NCBI GenBank assembly: GCA_905215465.1
Contig: CAJMPT010000015.1
Span: 1 to 39,347 of the forward strand
Direction: 5' to 3'
Source: an uncultured bacterium
GTDB taxonomy: Bacteria > Actinomycetota > Coriobacteriia > Coriobacteriales > Atopobiaceae
DNA: 39,347 nt
The notes below the pieces were generated by a model, which searched no databases, was not told the DNA's origin, and worked only from the letters and a program-made list of their open reading frames with translations. The position numbers were made by a program, and so were the translations under genes. Shown here in pieces: positions 1 through 8,110 of the stretch (the first letter of the stretch is position 1; every line of letters begins with the position of its first letter).

Positions 1-1198
1 GGCTGCCCATGCGGCCGGTCTCGCCGGTGCAGAACGGCGGGAAGTTGTAGTGGTGGATGTAGCGCTTGCCGTCGACGGGCTCGATGGTGTCGAGGCGCTG
101 CCACTCGTTGAGCATGCCCAGAGTGCAGACGGAGAGCACCTGGGTCTGGCCGCGCTGGAAGAGGCCAGAGCCGTGGACGCGCGGCAGGTAGTCGGGCTTG
201 ACCATAAGCGGGCGCACCTCGGTGGGGGTGCGGCCGTCGACGCGCTCGCCGGTCTCGACGACCATGAGGCGCATGGCGTGCTTCTCGAGGGCCTTGAGCT
301 CGACGGGGATGGCGCGGCTCCACTGGGCCTGCTCCTCCTCGGTGAACTCGGCGCGGATGGACTCCTTCAGGGCCTCGACCTTGCCGATGCGGGAGAGCTT
401 GTCGGCGTCCTTGAGGGCGGCCTCCATCTCGTCGTAGTGGGCGAAGATGCGGTCGTGGACCTCAGGCAGCGGCTCGTCCAGGACGTACTCGCGCTGCTGG
501 ATGGGGCCGTTGGCCTCCTCGACCTTGGCGAAGAACTTCTTCTCCTCCTCGCAGAAGGCGGCGATGGCCTCCTGGCCGAAGGACATGGCGGCGAGCATGT
601 CCTCCTCGGAGATCTCGTCGGCGCCGGCCTCGAGCATGGAGATGAAGTCGGACGCGCCGCCGAGCTCGAGGTCGAGGTCGGAGTTGTCGCGCTCCTCGTA
701 GGTGGGGTTCACGATGAACTCGCCGGTCTCGCGGTCGCGGCCGATGCGCACGCAGGCCAGCGGACCCTCGAAGGGCACGCCGCCGACGGTGAGGGCGGCG
801 GAGGCGGCCATGACGCAGATGGTGTCGACGGGGTTGACCTGGTCGGCGACGAGCGTGGTGGCCACGACCTGAACCTCGTTGCGGAAGCCGGCCGGGAAGC
901 TCGGGCGCAGCGGGCGGTCGATCATGCGGGCCGTGAGGGTGGCCTTCTCGGACGGACGCGCCTCGCGCTTGAGGTAGCCGCCGGGGATGCGGCCGACGGC
1001 GTACATCTTCTCGATGAAGTCGACCGTCAGGGGGAAGAAGTCGTAGTCCTTGCGCTCCTTGGAGACCACGGCGGTCAGAAGCACCGTGGAGTCGCCGCAC
1101 TTGACCAGGACGGCGCCCGTGGCCTGCTTGGCGAGCTCGCCGGTCTCCAGGACGTAGTGCTTTCCGTAGAGGTCGAACTCGTGAGTTACCTTTGCCAT
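1..1198 (-). CDS. pnp: Polyribonucleotide nucleotidyltransferase (PNPase), C-terminal part outside window
   Basis: PNPase is the phosphorolytic 3'-5' exoribonuclease of mRNA turnover. About 399 N-terminal codons are visible, roughly half of the usual 700-750. They begin MAKVTHEFDLYGKHYVLETG, the typical PNPase opening. The first RNase PH-like domain fills about residues 1-150 with motifs such as RMIDRPLRP, followed by the all-alpha linker. The second RNase PH domain begins with the GERVDGRTPTEVRP stretch. The KH and S1 RNA-binding domains would lie beyond base 1. The ATG is preceded by AAGGGA at a normal distance. It lies directly downstream of rpsO, the classic rpsO-pnp pairing, with hairpins in between. 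The call is secure; only the 3' end is missing. Confidence 0.97.
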   Translation of the reverse strand, partial: MAKVTHEFDLYGKHYVLETGELAKQATGAVLVKCGDSTVLLTAVVSKERKDYDFFPLTVDFIEKMYAVGRIPGGYLKREARPSEKATLTARMIDRPLRPSFPAGFRNEVQVVATTLVADQVNPVDTICVMAASAALTVGGVPFEGPLACVRIGRDRETGEFIVNPTYEERDNSDLDLELGGASDFISMLEAGADEISEEDMLAAMSFGQEAIAAFCEEEKKFFAKVEEANGPIQQREYVLDEPLPEVHDRIFAHYDEMEAALKDADKLSRIGKVEALKESIRAEFTEEEQAQWSRAIPVELKALEKHAMRLMVVETGERVDGRTPTEVRPLMVKPDYLPRVHGSGLFQRGQTQVLSVCTLGMLNEWQRLDTIEPVDGKRYIHHYNFPPFCTGETGRMGS

Positions 1199-1214
1199 GT
1201 CATTTCCCTTATCT

Positions 1215-1261
1215 CCGCCTGCCCCATTGCAGGCGGGCCATCTTGCGGGGCCCTTCCCCGC
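1215..1261 (-). promoter_or_regulatory. Stem-loops in pnp leader
   Basis: Two strong hairpins lie in the rpsO-pnp gap. One has 8-bp arms (1215-1222 with 1229-1236, loop of 6). The other has 6-bp arms (1245-1250 with 1256-1261, loop of 5). The first ends about 16 bases upstream of the pnp start, next to the ribosome binding site. In E. coli the pnp leader hairpin is cut by RNase III and the message is autoregulated by PNPase. The same role here is inference from position and structure. Confidence 0.5.
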
Positions 1262-1289
1262 CGTGCCCGAGGGGCTTGTCCCCCCGAAC

Positions 1290-1318
1290 ACAACAAGGGG
1301 CGCCCGCAGGCGCCCCCG
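1290..1318 (-). terminator. Terminator-like hairpin after rpsO
   Basis: A perfect 8-bp GC stem (1297-1304 with 1309-1316, loop CGCA) lies about 20 bases past the rpsO stop. The following minus-strand tail is TTGTTGTG, a weak U-tract. Termination may therefore be partial, allowing read-through to pnp. Confidence 0.6.
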
Positions 1319-1336
1319 TTAAGACTCGCTCTGTGA

Positions 1337-1612
1337 CTACTGGATGTTGTCGCGGATGCCGAGGCTCTTGATGAGGTTACGGTAGTTCTCGATGTCGTTC
1401 TTCTTGATGTAGGAGAGGAGACGACGACGCTTGCCGACGAGCATCAGAAGGCCACGACGGGTGTGGAAGTCCTTCTTGTGGGACTTCATGTGCTCGGTGA
1501 GCTCCTTGATGCGAGCGGACAGGATGGCGACCTGAACCTCGGCGGAACCGGAATCGTGCTCGTTCTTGCCGTACTGCTTGATGAGCTCGGCCTTCTGCTC
1601 CTTGGTGATCAT
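1337..1612 (-). CDS. rpsO: 30S ribosomal protein S15
   Basis: S15 binds 16S rRNA in the central domain and nucleates platform assembly. The product is 91 residues, close to the usual 88-89. It carries the family pattern HDSGSAEVQVAILSARIKEL, then HKKDFHTRRGLL and the C-terminal KKNDIENYRNLIKSLGIR. The start at MITKEQK was chosen because AGGAAAGGTGG lies just upstream of this ATG. An in-frame extension to 1678 would add 22 residues not found in the family. It is followed by a hairpin terminator and pnp. Confidence 0.97.
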   Translation of the reverse strand: MITKEQKAELIKQYGKNEHDSGSAEVQVAILSARIKELTEHMKSHKKDFHTRRGLLMLVGKRRRLLSYIKKNDIENYRNLIKSLGIRDNIQ

Positions 1613-1705
1613 GCTTGATCCACCTTTCCTGAGACTAGCCCCTAACCGGGTGTGCCGTCGGTGTGAACGGTCAACCAAGTACGGGGTGCATGCAAAACTT
1701 GATGA

Positions 1706-1711
1706 AGTCTA
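1706..1711 (-). promoter_or_regulatory. Possible -10 element for rpsO
   Basis: The minus strand reads TAGACT (4 of 6 to TATAAT) about 95 bases upstream of rpsO, in the 137-base gap after recO. No good -35 sits 17 bases upstream, so this is a weak call. The rest of the gap shows no other feature. Confidence 0.25.
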
Positions 1712-1749
1712 CCACACGCATCCGTCGTGCACGACAAGAACACAAGCCC

Positions 1750-2499
1750 CTACACGCTGAGCGCAAACTCCATGGCCCGAAGGCGCGCCTCAAGGTGCGT
1801 GGCGCACCACACGTGGGCGCAGCCCAGAAGCCACGTGGCGCAGGCGTCGTCCACCGGGGCGCGCAGGAGCTCGTCGAAAGTGGAGGCCAGAAGCGCCCGC
1901 AGCCAGGCCACCTGGCTGGGGCTGGCCCGCTCGGCCCCAGCCACGTCCCGGGCGCAGCTCTCGCACAGAAGCCCGCCGGCCAGGGCCGAGAAGCGCGAGG
2001 GGGCCGGGTCGCCGCAGGCGCAGCAGCAGTCGAGCTCCGGCCGCCATCCGGCGTGGGCGCAGACCTTCATGGCAAAGGCGGCAACGGCAAGGTCGAGGTG
2101 CGCCTGGTCGGCCGCCTCCTCGCAGGCGAGAAGCGCACGCGAGCAGATGGCGTAGAGGAAGGGGTCCGGCGCGTCCTCGTAGCAGGTCAGACGGGCCACC
2201 TCGCAGACGGCCGACGCGGCGCTCACGCGGGCGAGGTCTCCGCGCAGGCCCGCGTGAGCGCCCACGAGCCCGGCCTCCGAGACCACGTCGAGGCTGCGCC
2301 CCCGGGCGATGAGGAAGTCGCACTCGCAGAAGAGCTCCACGCGGGCCGCCAGGCGGCCGCCGGGCTTGCGCGCGCCCTTGGCGACGCAGCGGAGCTGCCG
2401 TCCGTCCTGGGCAAGCAGCGTCAGGATGAGGTCCGTCTCGCCGAGCTTGGTGCGGTCGAGCACGAGGGCGCGCTCGTGGTATGTGCGGGCGCCCGCCAT
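1750..2499 (-). CDS. recO: DNA repair protein RecO
   Basis: RecO loads RecA onto SSB-coated single-stranded DNA in the RecFOR recombination pathway. The 249-residue product has the N-terminal OB-fold pattern (RALVLDRTKLGETDLILTLL, about residues 10-30) and a helical C-terminal domain. The zinc ligands appear as two CxxC pairs near residues 159-162 and 179-182. Length fits the family (240-260). The ATG lies 3 bases after the era stop, so the two are probably co-transcribed. The era-recO order is common in Gram-positive bacteria. No terminator is seen after the stop. Confidence 0.94.
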   Translation of the reverse strand: MAGARTYHERALVLDRTKLGETDLILTLLAQDGRQLRCVAKGARKPGGRLAARVELFCECDFLIARGRSLDVVSEAGLVGAHAGLRGDLARVSAASAVCEVARLTCYEDAPDPFLYAICSRALLACEEAADQAHLDLAVAAFAMKVCAHAGWRPELDCCCACGDPAPSRFSALAGGLLCESCARDVAGAERASPSQVAWLRALLASTFDELLRAPVDDACATWLLGCAHVWCATHLEARLRAMEFALSV

Positions 2500-2502
2500 G
2501 CG

Positions 2503-3414
2503 CTACTCCTGCTCGCCGTAGCCCAGGCGCTGGATGATGTTGGCGTTTCTCCTCCACTGGGGCTCTACGCGCACGCGCAGCTCGAGAAAGACCTTGCAGC
2601 CCAGGAGCTTCTCGATGTCGTGGCGAGCCTCGGTGCCCACCTTCTTGATCATCTGGCCGCCGCACCCGACGACGATGCCCTTCTGGCCGTCGCGCTCCAC
2701 CAGGATGGTCGCGCGGATGGAGGCGTGACCGTCGTCGGCGTACTCGATCTGGTCGCAGAGCACGCCCACGGAGTGCGGGAGCTCCTGGCGCAGGTTGAGG
2801 AAGAGCTTCTCGCGGACGAACTCAGCCACAAGGTCCTCGTCGGTGGTGTCGGTGTCCATGTCGTCGGGAAACCACTTGGGGCCCTCGGGCAGGTGGGCCG
2901 AGACCAGCTGGAGGAAGGCGTCCACGTTGAAGCCCTCCTTGGCCGAGATCACGAGCTCGTCGTCAAAGGTGGCCAGGGCACGGGCGGCCTCGAGCTGCTC
3001 GGTCACCTTCTGCGGACCGGCGATGTCGGCCTTGGTGAGTACCAGGAGCTTGTAGTCGGCGTCGGCCTTGGCCACGTGGTTGGCCACCCAGGCGTCGCCC
3101 GTGCCCACCGGCTTGGTGGCGTCCACCAGGAAGGCAACCACGTCGGCGTCGGCGAGCTCGGCCAGCGCGGCCTTGTTGAGCTCGCTTCCCAGGGCGTCCT
3201 TGGGCTTGTGGAGGCCCGGCGTGTCGATGATGACGAGCTGGCTCGCCTCAGTGTTGACGACGGCGCGCATGCGACGGCGCGTGGTCTGGGCAACGGGGCT
3301 CGTGATGGCGATCTTCTCGCCCATGCAGGCGTTCACGAGGGTGGACTTGCCCGCGTTGGGACGTCCGACGAGGGCGACGAATCCGCTCCTGAAGGCGGCG
3401 TTGGAGTCAGTCAT
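2503..3414 (-). CDS. era: GTPase Era
   Basis: Era is an essential GTPase that binds the 3' end of 16S rRNA during 30S maturation. The 303-residue protein has G1 (GRPNAGKS), G3 (DTPG, followed by LHKP), G4 (TKAD) and G5 (SAK), then a C-terminal KH domain around residues 215-295 (GQMIKKVGTEARHDIEKLLG). The ATG at 3414 has AGGAAGG six bases upstream. An upstream in-frame TTG would add 12 unconserved residues. About 86 bases separate it from dgkA; this gap holds a small CCGGG/CCCGG hairpin but no clear promoter. Confidence 0.97.
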   Translation of the reverse strand: MTDSNAAFRSGFVALVGRPNAGKSTLVNACMGEKIAITSPVAQTTRRRMRAVVNTEASQLVIIDTPGLHKPKDALGSELNKAALAELADADVVAFLVDATKPVGTGDAWVANHVAKADADYKLLVLTKADIAGPQKVTEQLEAARALATFDDELVISAKEGFNVDAFLQLVSAHLPEGPKWFPDDMDTDTTDEDLVAEFVREKLFLNLRQELPHSVGVLCDQIEYADDGHASIRATILVERDGQKGIVVGCGGQMIKKVGTEARHDIEKLLGCKVFLELRVRVEPQWRRNANIIQRLGYGEQE

Positions 3415-3500
3415 GAAAAACCTTCCTAAAAGCGAGTCTTCCGGGTCCAAGCCCGGGGTGTTGCCGTACTGGGTCGGAAGCGCGCACGGTCCCGACTACG

Positions 3501-3881
3501 CTAGAGCTTGGCGAGAAGGGCGTTGGCAAAGACCGCCAGGCCAGTCAAGGCCACCATGAGCGAGAGCACCCAGACGGCGGCCGCGGCGATGTCCTTGGCG
3601 CGGCCGGCGAGCGGGTGGAACTCGGGCGAGACGAGGTCGACCACGGTCTCGATGGCGGTGTTCACCAGCTCGGCGGAGATGACCACGCCGCAGCAGAGGA
3701 AGATGATTCCCCAGCTCACAAGGTCAATCTGCAGGACGAGCCCCGCCACCACGGCAAGGGCGCCGCCGCAGAGCATGACCTTGATGTTCCTCTCGCTGCG
3801 CACGGCAAAGCGAAGGCCCTGCACGGCAAAGAGAAAGCTCTTGAGGAAGCTCGGGTGGTCGGAGTCAGACCCCGGAATCAT
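3501..3881 (-). CDS. dgkA: Diacylglycerol/undecaprenol kinase family membrane protein
   Basis: This is a 126-residue integral membrane kinase of the DgkA family. In Gram-positive bacteria these mostly phosphorylate undecaprenol to regenerate the cell-wall lipid carrier; the substrate here is inferred. The signature ELVNTAIETVVDL lies near residues 70-82, with RAKDIAAAAV following. Three hydrophobic helices are visible (about 35-50, 52-72 and 100-122). Its ATG shares one base with the ybeY stop (TGATG), indicating translational coupling. The ybeY-dgkA-era order matches many Firmicutes and Actinobacteria. Confidence 0.92.
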   Translation of the reverse strand: MIPGSDSDHPSFLKSFLFAVQGLRFAVRSERNIKVMLCGGALAVVAGLVLQIDLVSWGIIFLCCGVVISAELVNTAIETVVDLVSPEFHPLAGRAKDIAAAAVWVLSLMVALTGLAVFANALLAKL

Positions 3882-4387
3882 CAGTCCACCTCCGTGCGGT
3901 GCCTCGTGATGACCACGTGACCGAGGGTTCCATCGGTGGGCATGGCCGAGAGGATCTTGTCCTCCAGGGCCTCCATGGCAACGGCCTCCTCCTCGACCAG
4001 GTGGTCGTGGCCCAGCAGGTGGAGCGTGCCATGGACGAGCAGCAGCCGGCACTCGTCGGCCGCCGTGGTGCGGAAGCGCTCCGCCTGGGCCGCGATGTAG
4101 GCGGGCGCCAAGACAATGTCTCCGAGCTCGCAGGGCTCGCCGGGCGCGAGGTCCGGGTCGTCGGGGTGCTCGCACTCGAGGCTCACGACGTCCGTGGGGG
4201 CGTCCACGTCGCGCCACTCGGCGTTGACCTCGCGGATGCGCTCGTCGGAGACGACGGAGACCGAGACCAGGCACGGCCGCTCCACGCACTCGTGCGCCAG
4301 GACGGCGTCGATGCACGCGGAGACCTGCTCGTCTGCCAGCGGGAAGTCAAGGCCGTCCTCGTTGGTGATGTCGTACTCGTTGTTCAT
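3881..4387 (-). CDS. ybeY: Endoribonuclease YbeY (rRNA maturation factor)
   Basis: YbeY is a zinc endoribonuclease that acts in 16S rRNA 3'-end processing and ribosome quality control. The 168-residue protein has the diagnostic metal site HGTLHLLGHDH near residues 119-129. Upstream is the conserved PTDVVSLE segment. SD sequence AAGGAGG sits six bases before the ATG. It is flanked by phoH (18 bases away) and dgkA (one-base overlap). The segment after the zinc site is slightly long but unremarkable. Confidence 0.95.
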   Translation of the reverse strand: MNNEYDITNEDGLDFPLADEQVSACIDAVLAHECVERPCLVSVSVVSDERIREVNAEWRDVDAPTDVVSLECEHPDDPDLAPGEPCELGDIVLAPAYIAAQAERFRTTAADECRLLLVHGTLHLLGHDHLVEEEAVAMEALEDKILSAMPTDGTLGHVVITRHRTEVD

Positions 4388-4405
4388 GCCGGTCCTCCTT
4401 GTGCC

Positions 4406-5353
4406 CTAGGCCACGCCCGCGCGGTCGTAGGCGTCCACGATGCGCGCGACCAGGGTGTGCCTCACGATGTCGTTGCGGTCGAGCTCGACGAAGGAGATGT
4501 CGTCCACGTCGGCGAGTACGCGGCGGGCCGAGTCCAGGCCGGAGGACCCGCGCAGGTCCCGCTGCGAGGCGTCGCCGGTCACCACGAACTTGGAGCCAAA
4601 GCCCAGGCGCGTGAGAAACATCTTCATCTGCTCGGGGGTGGTGTTCTGAGCCTCGTCAAGGATGACGAAGGCGTCGTTCAGGGTGCGGCCGCGCATGAAC
4701 GCCAGCGGCGCGATCTCGATGACGCCCTGCTCGATGAGGGCGTTTCCGCGCTCCATGTCGGTCATGTCAAACAGGGCGTCGTAGAGCGGGCGCACGTAGG
4801 GGTCGAGCTTCTCCTGGAGCGTGCCGGGGAGAAACCCAAGGGACTCCCCTGCCTCCACCACGGGGCGGGTAAGCACGATGCGCCCGACCTCCTTGCGCTT
4901 GAGCGCCGCCACGGCCATGGCCATGGCGAGGTAGGTCTTGCCCGTGCCCGCAGGGCCGATGCCGAAGGTGATGGTGCTCCTGCGAATGGCGTCAATGTAG
5001 CGCTTCTGGCCCGCGGTCTTGGGCCTCAGGGCCCGTCCGCGGTAGGTGAGCAGGATGTCGTCGGAGAGGAGGTCGGCCCGCTGGGCGCCATGGCAGACCT
5101 GGTCCACCAGGAGGTCGACGTCGGACGCCTGGGGACACTCCCCCGCCTCGACGAGCCTGATGAGGCGCGAGAAGACCTGCGTCACGAGGTCGACCTGCTC
5201 GGCCGAGCCCGAGACCAGCACCTGGTTTCCACGCACGGAGACGAGCGCCTCGAATGCGGCCTCGATCCGGCGCAGGTTGGCGTCGGCGGGCCCCATGAGG
5301 CGCGTGGGGTCTATGGAGTCGGGAATGCTGAGTCTGATGCTCGTGGGCTGCAT
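4406..5353 (-). CDS. PhoH-like ATPase
   Basis: This 315-residue cytoplasmic P-loop ATPase of the PhoH/PhoL family is commonly encoded next to ybeY and linked to RNA metabolism; its precise activity is unsettled. Walker A is GPAGTGKT near residue 133, and Walker B is VILDEAQN near 230. A KH-like or N-terminal domain occupies about residues 1-110. GGAGGAAC precedes the ATG. A 79-base gap separates it from mtaB upstream. It could be named phoH or ybeZ; family membership is firm. Confidence 0.93.
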   Translation of the reverse strand: MQPTSIRLSIPDSIDPTRLMGPADANLRRIEAAFEALVSVRGNQVLVSGSAEQVDLVTQVFSRLIRLVEAGECPQASDVDLLVDQVCHGAQRADLLSDDILLTYRGRALRPKTAGQKRYIDAIRRSTITFGIGPAGTGKTYLAMAMAVAALKRKEVGRIVLTRPVVEAGESLGFLPGTLQEKLDPYVRPLYDALFDMTDMERGNALIEQGVIEIAPLAFMRGRTLNDAFVILDEAQNTTPEQMKMFLTRLGFGSKFVVTGDASQRDLRGSSGLDSARRVLADVDDISFVELDRNDIVRHTLVARIVDAYDRAGVA

Positions 5354-5432
5354 GTTCCTCCATGGTCAGATGGCGCCGGCGCGACCCGGCAGCTTCGCTA
5401 GGACTCGATGATAGCCGCAAACGCGGCCCCGG

Positions 5433-6722
5433 TCACCTCGGGACGCCGACGAGCGTGCCGTCGGCGGCCACCTCCGTGAGGCGGACCGGAAGGAGCGTGT
5501 CCAGGGGGACGTCTGCGGGGACGCGCACGTCAAAGAGGCCGCCAGAGACGCCGCAACCGGGATACTGCACCACCACGAGGTCGTCGGTGCCCACGCGGGT
5601 GGCCGCCTCCTCGCGGCGCATCCTCGCGGCAAGCTCACGCATGTGCGAGCCGCGCTCGGCCATGACGTGGGGGTCCACCTGGTCGGGGAAGGTCGCCGCA
5701 GGCGTCCCGGGCCGCTTGGAGTAGCGGAAGACGTGCATCTTGGCAAAGCGCATCTGCTCGCAGAAGGCCAGCGAGTCCGCAAAGTCCTCGTCCGTCTCGC
5801 CGGGGAAACCCACGATGAGGTCGGTGCCCAGCGCGAGGCCGGGGACCTTGGAGCGGGCCTCGTCAACCACGCGGGCAAAGAGGTCCGTGCGGTAGACGCG
5901 GGCCATGCGGCGCAGGGTGCGGTCGCATCCGGACTGAAGGCACACGTGCAGGAAGGGAGCCACGCGCTCGCCCGCCTGCGCCATGACGTCGCAGAGCTCG
6001 GGCGTGACGTCGGGGGGCTCTATGGACGAGAGGCGCACGCGCTCCACGTCGGTCTTACCCATGATGAGGTCGAGAAGCCCGGGCAGGCACAGCTCGCGCC
6101 CGTCCGCGCCCTCGTGGCGGTAGCTTCCCAGGTTGATGCCCGTGAGGACCACCTCGTGGGCGCCCCTGGCCTGGGCCGTGCGGATGCCCGCGAGCACCTC
6201 CTCGGGAGGCAGTGAGCGACCGCGGCCGCGCGCCTTCCACACGATGCAGTACGTGCAGCGGTTGTCGCAACCGTCCTGGATCTTGACCCCGGGGCGCGTG
6301 CGGCCGGTGGGCGTGGGGGTGGCCACGAGGGACCCCTCGTCGGTGACCGAGCCCGCCACCAGCCCCAACAGGTCGAGCACGCGCGCGGCCACGCGGGACT
6401 TGTCGGCCTCCACGACCACGTTGGGCGCAAGCTCGGAGAGCTCCGTCGAGAAGAGCGAGGCCACACAGCCCGTGGCCACCACGGCGGGCGCCTTGGGCAT
6501 GGCAGCCGCGCGACGGACGGCCTTCCTGGTCTTTGCCTCGGCCTCGCCCGTGACGGCGCAGGTGTTGACCACGATGGCGTCGGCCTCGGCCTCCCCCACC
6601 AGGCAGGCCCCCGCGCCCTCAAGCTCGGAGGCCATGAGGTCGAGCTCCACGCGGTTCACGCGGCAGCCCAGGTTGAGCAGGCAGACGCCGGGGCGCCCGC
6701 CCGCGGCGGCGCCGGACGTCAC
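5433..6722 (-). CDS. mtaB: tRNA (N6-threonylcarbamoyladenosine37-C2) methylthiotransferase MtaB
   Basis: MtaB is a radical SAM enzyme converting t6A37 to ms2t6A in ANN-decoding tRNAs. The 429-residue protein has the methylthiotransferase N-terminal domain with three cluster cysteines near residues 20, 55 and 86, and the radical SAM motif CDNRCTYC at 152-159. A short TRAM-like C-terminus ends in the R(L)TEVAADGTLVGV stretch. LNLGCRVN at the N-terminus favours MtaB over MiaB or RimO. The start is GTG and overlaps the dnaJ stop by four bases (GTGA), so it is translationally coupled. The tRNA-Asn(GUU) in this window is not an expected substrate test, but other ANN tRNAs would be. Confidence 0.93.
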   Translation of the reverse strand: MTSGAAAGGRPGVCLLNLGCRVNRVELDLMASELEGAGACLVGEAEADAIVVNTCAVTGEAEAKTRKAVRRAAAMPKAPAVVATGCVASLFSTELSELAPNVVVEADKSRVAARVLDLLGLVAGSVTDEGSLVATPTPTGRTRPGVKIQDGCDNRCTYCIVWKARGRGRSLPPEEVLAGIRTAQARGAHEVVLTGINLGSYRHEGADGRELCLPGLLDLIMGKTDVERVRLSSIEPPDVTPELCDVMAQAGERVAPFLHVCLQSGCDRTLRRMARVYRTDLFARVVDEARSKVPGLALGTDLIVGFPGETDEDFADSLAFCEQMRFAKMHVFRYSKRPGTPAATFPDQVDPHVMAERGSHMRELAARMRREEAATRVGTDDLVVVQYPGCGVSGGLFDVRVPADVPLDTLLPVRLTEVAADGTLVGVPR

Positions 6723-7978
6723 TTACGCTTCCCCTTGCCCTTGAACGGGTTCTTGGGCGCGTGCCACTTCTCGGACGAGAAGTGCTCGGCGACCTCCTCC
6801 TCGATCTGGTCCTTTATCTTGGAGGCCGCGCCCTTCTCGGCGTCCGCGGCCGCGGGCTCGTCGCCCCTCTCGGCGTCGGAGCCATCGCCGCCGTCGGCCA
6901 TGGTGCGCTCGGCCACGAGGGCGGCCACCTCGAGCAGCTGCCTCTTGGTGAGGTCGGTGGGCGTCCTCACCTGGACCACGGCCACGAGGTTGCCGCGGGC
7001 GATCATGCCCACGCGCGGCATGCCGCGGCGCTCGACGATGATCTGCTGGCCAAACTGGCAGCCTGCGGGTACCTCCACGGTAACGCGCTCGCCCTCCATG
7101 ATGCCGTCCATATGGACCGTGGTGCCCAGGATGGCCTCGAGGGCGTCGACCTCGACGGTGCAGTACAGGTCGTCTCCCTGGCGCTCGAAGCGCTCGTCAG
7201 GAAGGACCTCGACGGAGACCACGAGGTTGCCGGAGGCGTCACCCCTCATGCCGGCCTCGCCCTTGCCCTCGACGGTGAGCGTCTGGCCGGAGTGAATGCC
7301 GGCCGGCACCTGAACCTCGACCTTCTCGCGGGAGGGGGTGCGGCCCTGGCCGTCGCAGGTCTCGCAGGGCTTGTCGACGACCTTGCCGCTGCCGTGGCAG
7401 ACCGGGCAGGTGGACTGGGACTGCATCTGGCCGAAGATGGTGCGTTGGACCTCGACCACGCGACCGGAGCCGTGGCAGCGATCGCAGGTCTTGGCGTGGC
7501 CGCCCTCGGCGACACCGGTGCCGCCGCAGTCGTCGCAGGGGGCAAGGCGCTCGTACGAGATGGTCTTCTTGCATCCGGCGGCGGCTTCCGCGAGGGTAAT
7601 CCTCAGGTGGATGCCCATGTCGCGACCACGAGTGCGGGCCTGCGCGCCGCCGCGGCCCTGGCCGCCGAAGAAGGAGTCGAAGATGTCGCCAAAGCCAAAG
7701 CCGCCGCCACCGAAGATGTCGGAGACGTCAACGTAGTCCGAGCCAAAGCCGGAGGGGCCGTTGGGGTCGCCGTAGCGGTCGTAGTTGGCGCGCTTCTGGT
7801 CGTCGGAAAGGACCGTGTAGGCCTCGTTGACCTCCTTGAAGCGCTCCTCGGCGTCCGGGGCGTCAGAGACGTCCGGGTGAAGCTTGCGGGCAAGCTTCAG
7901 AAAAGCGCGCTTGATGGTCTTTGCGTCCGCGTCGTGGTCGACGCCGAGCACCTCGTAGTAGTCCTTCTTCGGTTCCAA
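6719..7978 (-). CDS. dnaJ: Chaperone DnaJ (Hsp40), full-length type
   Basis: DnaJ is a co-chaperone that delivers clients to DnaK and stimulates its ATPase. In order: J domain (about 5-70, HPD at 34-36), a Gly/Phe-rich stretch (75-115), four CxxCxGxG zinc repeats at 148, 165, 191 and 205, then the beta-sandwich C-terminal domains. At 419 residues it is longer than usual (370-385). The extra is a charged tail from about residue 360 ending in a Lys/Gly-rich basic segment. No ATG is available near the start. The reading frame opens at TTG, with GATAGGT upstream and the family-typical DYYEVLGV following. dnaK and grpE are not in the window. Confidence 0.93.
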   Translation of the reverse strand: MEPKKDYYEVLGVDHDADAKTIKRAFLKLARKLHPDVSDAPDAEERFKEVNEAYTVLSDDQKRANYDRYGDPNGPSGFGSDYVDVSDIFGGGGFGFGDIFDSFFGGQGRGGAQARTRGRDMGIHLRITLAEAAAGCKKTISYERLAPCDDCGGTGVAEGGHAKTCDRCHGSGRVVEVQRTIFGQMQSQSTCPVCHGSGKVVDKPCETCDGQGRTPSREKVEVQVPAGIHSGQTLTVEGKGEAGMRGDASGNLVVSVEVLPDERFERQGDDLYCTVEVDALEAILGTTVHMDGIMEGERVTVEVPAGCQFGQQIIVERRGMPRVGMIARGNLVAVVQVRTPTDLTKRQLLEVAALVAERTMADGGDGSDAERGDEPAAADAEKGAASKIKDQIEEEVAEHFSSEKWHAPKNPFKGKGKRK

Positions 7979-8034
7979 TCTGACCTATCTCCCACAAAGC
8001 CAAGAATACGTTCAGTTACCCAACACCTGATACC

Positions 8035-8062
8035 CAAAAAGCCGGGGGCACGAAGGCCCCCG
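8035..8062 (-). terminator. Rho-independent terminator after the second dnaJ
   Basis: A perfect 7-bp stem (8043-8049 with 8056-8062, six-base loop) is followed on the minus strand by GGCTTTTTGGG. It lies about 50 bases past the stop of the membrane DnaJ gene and separates that transcript from dnaJ-mtaB downstream. Confidence 0.85.
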
Positions 8063-8110
8063 ACAAGGATTCACGCGCATGAAATCTTATCAGCTGGCAC
8101 CCGCGCGCGC

